Source: an uncultured Caldilineales bacterium (GTDB lineage: Bacteria; Chloroflexota; Anaerolineae; JAAEKA01). Taken from it: a DNA stretch of 34,813 bases. Below are positions 30,499-34,813 of this stretch, piece after piece; position 1 is the first letter of the stretch; each line of letters begins with the position of its first letter. Under the pieces are notes generated by a model. It did not search any database. It saw nothing but the letters and a program-made list of their open reading frames with translations, and was not told where the DNA came from. The position numbers were made by a program, and so were the translations under genes. Location: positions 1-34,813 of the forward strand of contig CALESQ010000063.1 of NCBI GenBank assembly GCA_937907455.1, given 5' to 3'.

Positions 30499-32622
30499 CT
30501 AGCGCGCCGGTGTAAAGTGCATCACGCTGCCATCTTGCAATGTTATCATCAAGTCACCATTCTGCACCGCCCAACTGGCGGCCTGGCCCAGATAATTCAG
30601 ATATTGCAGGCTGAGCGAGTCTTTGCGGCAGGCGGCGCGCGTCATAGACTGCACGGTGATGCTGATGCTGTCATCACTGAGACGGTGCGTGCCGCCACCG
30701 CGGTTGCAGTCGGCCAGAATGCGCACCGCACCGCTATCAAAAAAGCTGATCTGGTAGCGGTTGGGTGTGGGCGTTGCCTGTTCTGCACCGTCCGGTGTAG
30801 TGATCGCCAGCCAGTTCCAGGGCTGCGTGCCTAATTCGGCCAGCGTGCCTTGAGTGGCGAGCGTGCCCGCCGATAGTGGAGCGGTTGCCGTGCCTGCCGC
30901 TGACTGTGAGCCATCGAGCGGGGCGGTTTCGGTGGCGGTGATGGCGTTAGTGCCACTCAGCGGCAAGGTTTCCGTGGGTGTTACCACCCCGCTGACGGTG
31001 ATGCCACCGGCAGCAGTGATGGATTGCAACATGGCATCCAGCGCATCCAGTGACGGCGTAAAGTCTGCCGGATTGAGGAAGCTCAAGGCAGTGCTGGCGG
31101 CCTCTAACACGCCCTGCGGATCCTGATCAAAGGCAGCCTGTTCGTCTTCACTCAGTGTGTCCAGGCTGTCGGGCAGCGTGGCCGTGCTGATGGGGAAACT
31201 GCCGGTGATGTAGTAGCGGCCATCGTTGCTCAGCCCTTCTACCAGGTAGCGCAGATCGTTGTTTACCAGCGGCATCAGGTCTTGCGGCAGGCGGCCCACC
31301 CAGCGCAGCACCGTGGCATCAAGCCCGGGCAGCTCCAGGTAAGCAGGCTGTGCCACCACATCTGAAGCCAGCGGCGAGGGCAGCAGCAGGCCGGTTTGAA
31401 TATTCGGCTGGGCGGGTTGATCGGCCAGCAGTAGTTTCAACTCGTCGGTGTGCAGGGTAATGAAGGGGTTGCCCGCGTTGTTCCAGAGTGCGGCGTAGTC
31501 GGCCAGCGGCACTACATAGAAGGCGCGACCGGCAAAGGTGGCCTCATCGAGTGTTTCGCCGTTGAAGGTTAATGCCAGGTGTTCGGGTGCGCCGGTGAGC
31601 AGTGGCATGCTCTCGCTGTAGGGGACAGCGGGCACAATCTGCCACTGCGCCGAGTCAGCCACTGCGCCCGCATCAATGCTCAGTTGGTCTGGGCTGAGCA
31701 TCATGCCGGGTGCGGTAACGCTGGCAACAGTCAGCGCCGGTTGAAAGCGCATCGTGCCGCCATCCGCCAACGTAATCACCAGTTCGCTGCCGTCCAGGGC
31801 AAAGGTGGCCGCGCGGCTTAAATCGCCTATAAAAGTATCAGACAGCGTGCCTTCAGGACAGGCAACGCGGGTCATGGTGGCTACCTCAAGCGTCAGCGCA
31901 GCGCCTTGCAACGTGTAGTTGCCGCCGCCCAGGTTGCAATCTATCTTCAGATCAACCTTGCCATCAGGCAGCAGGGTCAGGGTGTACTTGGAAGGGTCAT
32001 CTACTGCAAGGCCATCTTGCTCGCTGTAGAACGAACCTAGCCACTGCCAGGTGGAGCCAACAGGGCTGGTTTCGGGGCTGCGTGTTTCTGAGGAGGCTTG
32101 CCGGGCAAAGCTGAGCAGTGTCTCACCGGCTTGATCAAGAATCTCCAGTTGGTCACCGGTGATGCGGAAGGACGCGGCCAGTGCCAGGTTGCCCAGCATG
32201 GCCTGTTCCTGGGCCATGCGCGGGTCTTCGCAGGCCATCATGGTGCTGCCTGCCGGACCAAAGGTCAGGCTATCGCCGCTAAGCACATAGGGCGCAAAGA
32301 ACTGGTTGCAGCCGGCGTTGCCGTTGGCCTCGCCTTCGGTGAAGGCCAGCGTAGCCTCGGCAGCAGCGGGCTGCATGGCACTTTGCTCATCCCGATAATC
32401 TTGCAGGCTCCAGGTGCTGTTGATGAGCTGGGTTTCGGGAGTATCGGCCTCTGTGGTGGTGTCGGTAGCAGCGGGCTGATCGGGCGCTGGCTCTGCAACA
32501 GCGGTGGCTGTGCTGTCTGCGGGTACAACCAGCGGCTGATTGGCTACACAGGCCCCGACCAGCAGCATCACCAGCAGCAGGGCGAACACAGGCAGCCAAC
32601 GGGTATTGAATGGATAGTGCAT
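30499..32622 (-). CDS. Lipoprotein with repeated META (HslJ-like) domains
   Basis: The protein is 707 aa from the ATG at 32622 (AAGGAG upstream). A lipoprotein signal (hydrophobic 10-24, lipobox LVGAC with Cys25) is followed by a Thr/Pro/Ala-rich linker, so it is anchored outside the cytoplasmic membrane. Three META-like domains are seen: at about 67-170 (STWSLQDY, NAGCNQFFAPY), 188-280 (STWQWLGSF, KIDCNLGGGNY) and the last 100 residues (QPWNWLAI, LADCNRGGGTH), each with the central (G/D)CN motif and a final MRF/MHF-type strand. The middle 300 residues are unassigned. META domains are linked to heat or antibiotic stress in E. coli HslJ; the role here is unknown. Confidence 0.88.
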   Translation of the reverse strand: MHYPFNTRWLPVFALLLVMLLVGACVANQPLVVPADSTATAVAEPAPDQPAATDTTTEADTPETQLINSTWSLQDYRDEQSAMQPAAAEATLAFTEGEANGNAGCNQFFAPYVLSGDSLTFGPAGSTMMACEDPRMAQEQAMLGNLALAASFRITGDQLEILDQAGETLLSFARQASSETRSPETSPVGSTWQWLGSFYSEQDGLAVDDPSKYTLTLLPDGKVDLKIDCNLGGGNYTLQGAALTLEVATMTRVACPEGTLSDTFIGDLSRAATFALDGSELVITLADGGTMRFQPALTVASVTAPGMMLSPDQLSIDAGAVADSAQWQIVPAVPYSESMPLLTGAPEHLALTFNGETLDEATFAGRAFYVVPLADYAALWNNAGNPFITLHTDELKLLLADQPAQPNIQTGLLLPSPLASDVVAQPAYLELPGLDATVLRWVGRLPQDLMPLVNNDLRYLVEGLSNDGRYYITGSFPISTATLPDSLDTLSEDEQAAFDQDPQGVLEAASTALSFLNPADFTPSLDALDAMLQSITAAGGITVSGVVTPTETLPLSGTNAITATETAPLDGSQSAAGTATAPLSAGTLATQGTLAELGTQPWNWLAITTPDGAEQATPTPNRYQISFFDSGAVRILADCNRGGGTHRLSDDSISITVQSMTRAACRKDSLSLQYLNYLGQAASWAVQNGDLMITLQDGSVMHFTPAR

Positions 32623-32713
32623 GGTCTTCTCACTCCTTGTGATTGCACAGGGTTCAGGATTTTGTCGAAGTGGCCTGAACTCAAAAGTTAGACGTTTGAA
32701 CGGTGCTATTTGT

Positions 32714-33220
32714 TCACTGTACCGGCAGAAAGGCATCAATCGCTAACGCCAAATCTGTTGGCCGTTGTGTGCCAATCAATAGCTCGCGGCCATCGCGCAG
32801 CGCCAGACGTACAGCTTGCTTGCCGGCCACGCTGTACGCGCGGCTCTGGGCTGAACCTCGCACGCCCCAGCCACCATAGCGCTGCAAAGGCTGGTAATCG
32901 CTATCAACCTGGCATCCGGTGATCTGCTCAAAGCGGATGCGTTGCGGCGACAGCGGCCAGTAATGCATCTCGATGCCATTTGCATCTACTTTGACCAGCA
33001 GACGGATATTCCAGAAAAGCAGCGGCAAGCCAATACCAACAAGGAGCAAAAGCAGCCACAGTACCCAATCAGGCGCGGGGTTGCTGCCAAAAGGCCGGCC
33101 CAGCACAATTTGCTGAATCCATCCCCACCATTGCACGCCAGCCGCGCCTAAAATGAGCAGCCAAATCCACGGCTGGCGAAAGCGTTGTTCTTCGTGAAAT
33201 GCGGTCAGGGTGGTCATCAC
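32714..33220 (-). CDS. Small membrane protein, two spans and a PH-like C-terminal domain
   Basis: This 168-aa protein has two hydrophobic spans (about 17-40 and 52-70) followed by a beta-rich cytoplasmic-type domain (GIEMHYWPLSPQRI, GWGVRG, VRLALRDGRELLIGTQ) that resembles the bacterial PH-like domain of small DUF membrane proteins. The C-terminal helix (PTDLALAIDAFL) completes that fold. It lies between fbaA and the lipoprotein gene on the same strand; its stop is 92 bp before the lipoprotein start. Function unknown. Confidence 0.8.
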   Translation of the reverse strand: MMTTLTAFHEEQRFRQPWIWLLILGAAGVQWWGWIQQIVLGRPFGSNPAPDWVLWLLLLLVGIGLPLLFWNIRLLVKVDANGIEMHYWPLSPQRIRFEQITGCQVDSDYQPLQRYGGWGVRGSAQSRAYSVAGKQAVRLALRDGRELLIGTQRPTDLALAIDAFLPVQ

Positions 33221-33234
33221 GGATGGATAGAAGC

Positions 33235-33266
33235 AAACGGCAGCAGACCTGCGCCTGCTGCCGTTT
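33235..33266. terminator. Hairpin terminator after fbaA
   Basis: The 12-bp stem AAACGGCAGCAG/CTGCTGCCGTTT with an 8-nt loop, directly after the fbaA stop. The T-run on the minus strand is short (TTTGCTT), so termination may be partial. Confidence 0.7.
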
Positions 33267-33275
33267 CATGCGGGT

Positions 33276-34355
33276 TTAGCCCAGCGTGTTGACGTTGTTC
33301 AGGTCGGCAAATGCCTGCTTGGTGCGGGCAATGAAGGATTGCTGACCACTGCGCAGCCAGACGCGCGGGTCATAGTGGTTCTTGTTGGGCTTGTCGGGGC
33401 CTTCGGGGTTGCCCAACTGCGCCTGCAAGTAGCCTTCCTTCGCCTGGTAGTACAAGCGCACGCCATCCCAATACGCCCACTGCATGTCGGTGTCCAGGTT
33501 GAACTTGATCACGCCGTAGGAGATCGCCTCGCGGATGTCTTCCAGCGTCGAGCCGGAACCGCCGTGGAAGACGAAGTTGATCGGCTTGGGAGCCGTGCCG
33601 TACTTCTCCTGCACATAAACCTGCGACTCGTGCAGGATCTTGGGGCGCAACTGCACGTTGCCGGGGGAATACACGCCATGTACGTTACCAAAGGATGCGG
33701 CCACGGTGAAACGGTCGCTAACCTTCATCAATTCCTCGTAGGCATAGGCCACATCTTCCGGCTGTGTGTACAGGCGGTCACTGGCAACGCCGCTGTGATC
33801 AATGCCGTCTTCCTCGCCGCCGGTGATGCCCAATTCAAACTCCAGCGTCATGCCCATCTTGCTCATGCGCTCCAGATAGCGCTTGCAGGTATCAATATTC
33901 TGGGCAATTGGTTCGGTGGACAGGTCAATCATGTGCGAGCTGTAAAGCGGCTTGCCGTGTACCGCATAGAACGATTCGCCAGCAGCCAGCAGGCCGTCCA
34001 GCCAGGGCAGCGCCTTGCGCGGGCAGTGATCGGTGTGCAACAGTACGCGGGCGTCGTACATCTCGGCTACTTGATGCACATGCTGCGCCAACGACACCGC
34101 ACCGGCTACCGAAGCGCGCATCTGATCGTTGCTCAGGCCCTTGCCAGCAAAAAAGGCGGAGCCGCCGGTCGAAGTCTGTATAATCACCGGCGAATTGACG
34201 TCGCGTGCCGCTTCCAGCACGCCATTGACCGTTTCGGTGTTAACGGTGTTGACAGCCGGCAGGGCAAAGTTGCTTGCCTTGGCTGTGGCGAACAAGGTTT
34301 GCACGGCGTCGCCGGTAATCACACCAGCGGGAAGCAATTGTTTAAGTTCCGTCAT
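33276..34355 (-). CDS. fbaA: Class II fructose-bisphosphate aldolase
   Basis: This 359-aa zinc aldolase of the class IIA (E. coli FbaA) type interconverts fructose 1,6-bisphosphate with dihydroxyacetone phosphate and glyceraldehyde 3-phosphate in glycolysis and gluconeogenesis. Length and active-site numbering equal those of E. coli: Asp109 and His110 (LLHTDHCPRK), Glu182 in the mobile loop, His226 (GNVHGVY) and His264 (VFHGGSGS). AAAGGG precedes the ATG. It is transcribed from its own promoter with a leader of about 105 nt and ends at a hairpin. Confidence 0.97.
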   Translation of the reverse strand: MTELKQLLPAGVITGDAVQTLFATAKASNFALPAVNTVNTETVNGVLEAARDVNSPVIIQTSTGGSAFFAGKGLSNDQMRASVAGAVSLAQHVHQVAEMYDARVLLHTDHCPRKALPWLDGLLAAGESFYAVHGKPLYSSHMIDLSTEPIAQNIDTCKRYLERMSKMGMTLEFELGITGGEEDGIDHSGVASDRLYTQPEDVAYAYEELMKVSDRFTVAASFGNVHGVYSPGNVQLRPKILHESQVYVQEKYGTAPKPINFVFHGGSGSTLEDIREAISYGVIKFNLDTDMQWAYWDGVRLYYQAKEGYLQAQLGNPEGPDKPNKNHYDPRVWLRSGQQSFIARTKQAFADLNNVNTLG

Positions 34356-34465
34356 GACTTGGTAGCCCTTTCAAAATGGGTGTAAAGAAAACAGGTGGAT
34401 CCGACGCAGTCTTGTTTTGGCATGGTGCAAACAAAAATCGCCTGCTTAATACGTCGGCCCTGTGT

Positions 34466-34494
34466 ATTCTACCCGCGATCAAACAGCTTGCCAA
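34466..34494 (-). promoter_or_regulatory. Promoter of fbaA
   Basis: On the minus strand TTGGCA (34489-34494), a 17-nt spacer and TAGAAT (34466-34471). The predicted start lies near 34460. Confidence 0.7.
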
Positions 34495-34522
34495 CTCGCT
34501 GCATAGGTCGGTTGTGTAGGGA

Positions 34523-34638
34523 TTTCGGTTGAATTGACAACGAAGAGTCTGCACGCCTGTGCGCAGACGAAGCACTTTAAACGCGCCATCCTGTTCGCAT
34601 CTGGGGATGCGAACTCCGCAGGCGAAAATCAACCGAAA
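34523..34638. repeat. Palindromic element with two internal hairpins
   Basis: Outer 10-bp inverted repeats TTTCGGTTGA (34523-34532) and TCAACCGAAA (34629-34638) enclose two hairpins: GTCTGC/GCAGAC (34547-34568) and the perfect 9-bp GTTCGCATC-TGGG-GATGCGAAC (34593-34614). No gene is visible in 34356-34668; apart from the fbaA promoter this element is its only content. Confidence 0.72.
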
Positions 34639-34668
34639 GTCGCACACCACCATGCCCCGGCGCTGCTG

Positions 34669-34758
34669 TCAGTCGAGCGTTGCCAGCCCGCGGCGCAAAG
34701 CGATGATCGCAGCCTGGGTGCGGTCGTTGGCTTGCAACTTGTCAATGATGATGCTGAC
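34669..34758 (-). pseudogene. 3' remnant of a LuxR-type response regulator/transcription factor
   Basis: Reading the minus strand, the codons before the stop at 34669-34671 give IIIDKLQANDRTQAAIIAL and then RRGLATLD. This matches the end of the LuxR/GerE helix-turn-helix of NarL-type regulators (H-V-x-x-I-x-x-KLQ-x-x-DRTQA). Upstream of about 34758 the frame loses all similarity: the recognition-helix residues that should precede (for example KTVKNH) are absent. The gene is therefore cut here, by an insertion or deletion, or its front lies outside the window. Only 30 codons remain. Confidence 0.75.
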
Positions 34759-34813
34759 ACTAGCCACCCGACAGTTTGGGTAGGTTGATCCAGAAAGTGA
34801 CAGATATTGGTAA

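Overview
The window comes from a high-GC bacterium, most likely a member of the Chloroflexota (Anaerolineae/Caldilineae-like). This is an inference from gene content and style: a T-box leader in front of an archaeal-type aspartyl-tRNA synthetase, WD40/PD40 and META-domain surface proteins, hairpin-rich intergenic repeats, and housekeeping genes that are single and widely spaced. No rRNA or ribosomal protein gene is present to fix the taxonomy.

Layout. 0.2-2.6 kb: an aromatic amino acid hydroxylase (+) converges with, and overlaps by 41 bp, an AspS2-type synthetase (-). The synthetase lies behind a 400-nt T-box leader with its own consensus promoter. 2.7-23.0 kb: eleven minus-strand genes run head to tail and form what looks like one transcription unit of about 20 kb. 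Six of them are paralogues (five of 745-861 aa and one of 229 aa) that share an N-terminal domain with an FYxLP-like motif near residue 25 and a PSLxGxN-like motif near residue 130-155. The long members also carry C-terminal beta-sandwich-like modules. Interleaved with them are a PLAT/LH2-like protein, a phospholipase D-like protein, an unrecognised 726-aa protein, a fusion of a terpene-cyclase-like alpha/alpha toroid with a domain resembling ABBA aromatic prenyltransferases, and a small protein with possible CYTH-like motifs. I do not recognise this locus as a described system; the lipid/isoprenoid flavour of the partner genes is the best clue to its role. 23.4-26.6 kb (+): DinB-like protein, SAM methyltransferase, membrane-anchored TPR/PD40 protein. 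26.6-27.2 kb: tRNA-Pro, tRNA-Gly and a tRNA-Ile(CAT) split by a 310-nt group I intron. 27.2-34.4 kb: ftcD, acyl-CoA thioesterase, upp, DksA/TraR zinc-finger protein, META-domain lipoprotein, small membrane protein and fbaA. The right edge holds a palindromic element and the 3' remnant of a LuxR-type regulator.

Two layers of repeats stand out. Heptanucleotide arrays (CAGTGTC, TTACTGG and variants, with partial dyad symmetry) fill four of the six larger spacers in the big operon; perfect hairpins occupy the other two. Longer hairpin-rich elements occur at 4.4-4.8 kb (inserted in frame inside the toroid/prenyltransferase gene as 52-residue repeats), at 29.4-29.8 kb (a modular tandem array enclosed by 44-bp inverted repeats) and at 34.5-34.6 kb.

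In the large operon the paralogues are tightly packed, with several translational couplings (overlaps or gaps of -4 to +3 nt), and I see no signal peptides. That suggests intracellular components made together. Their biochemical role is not evident from the sequence.
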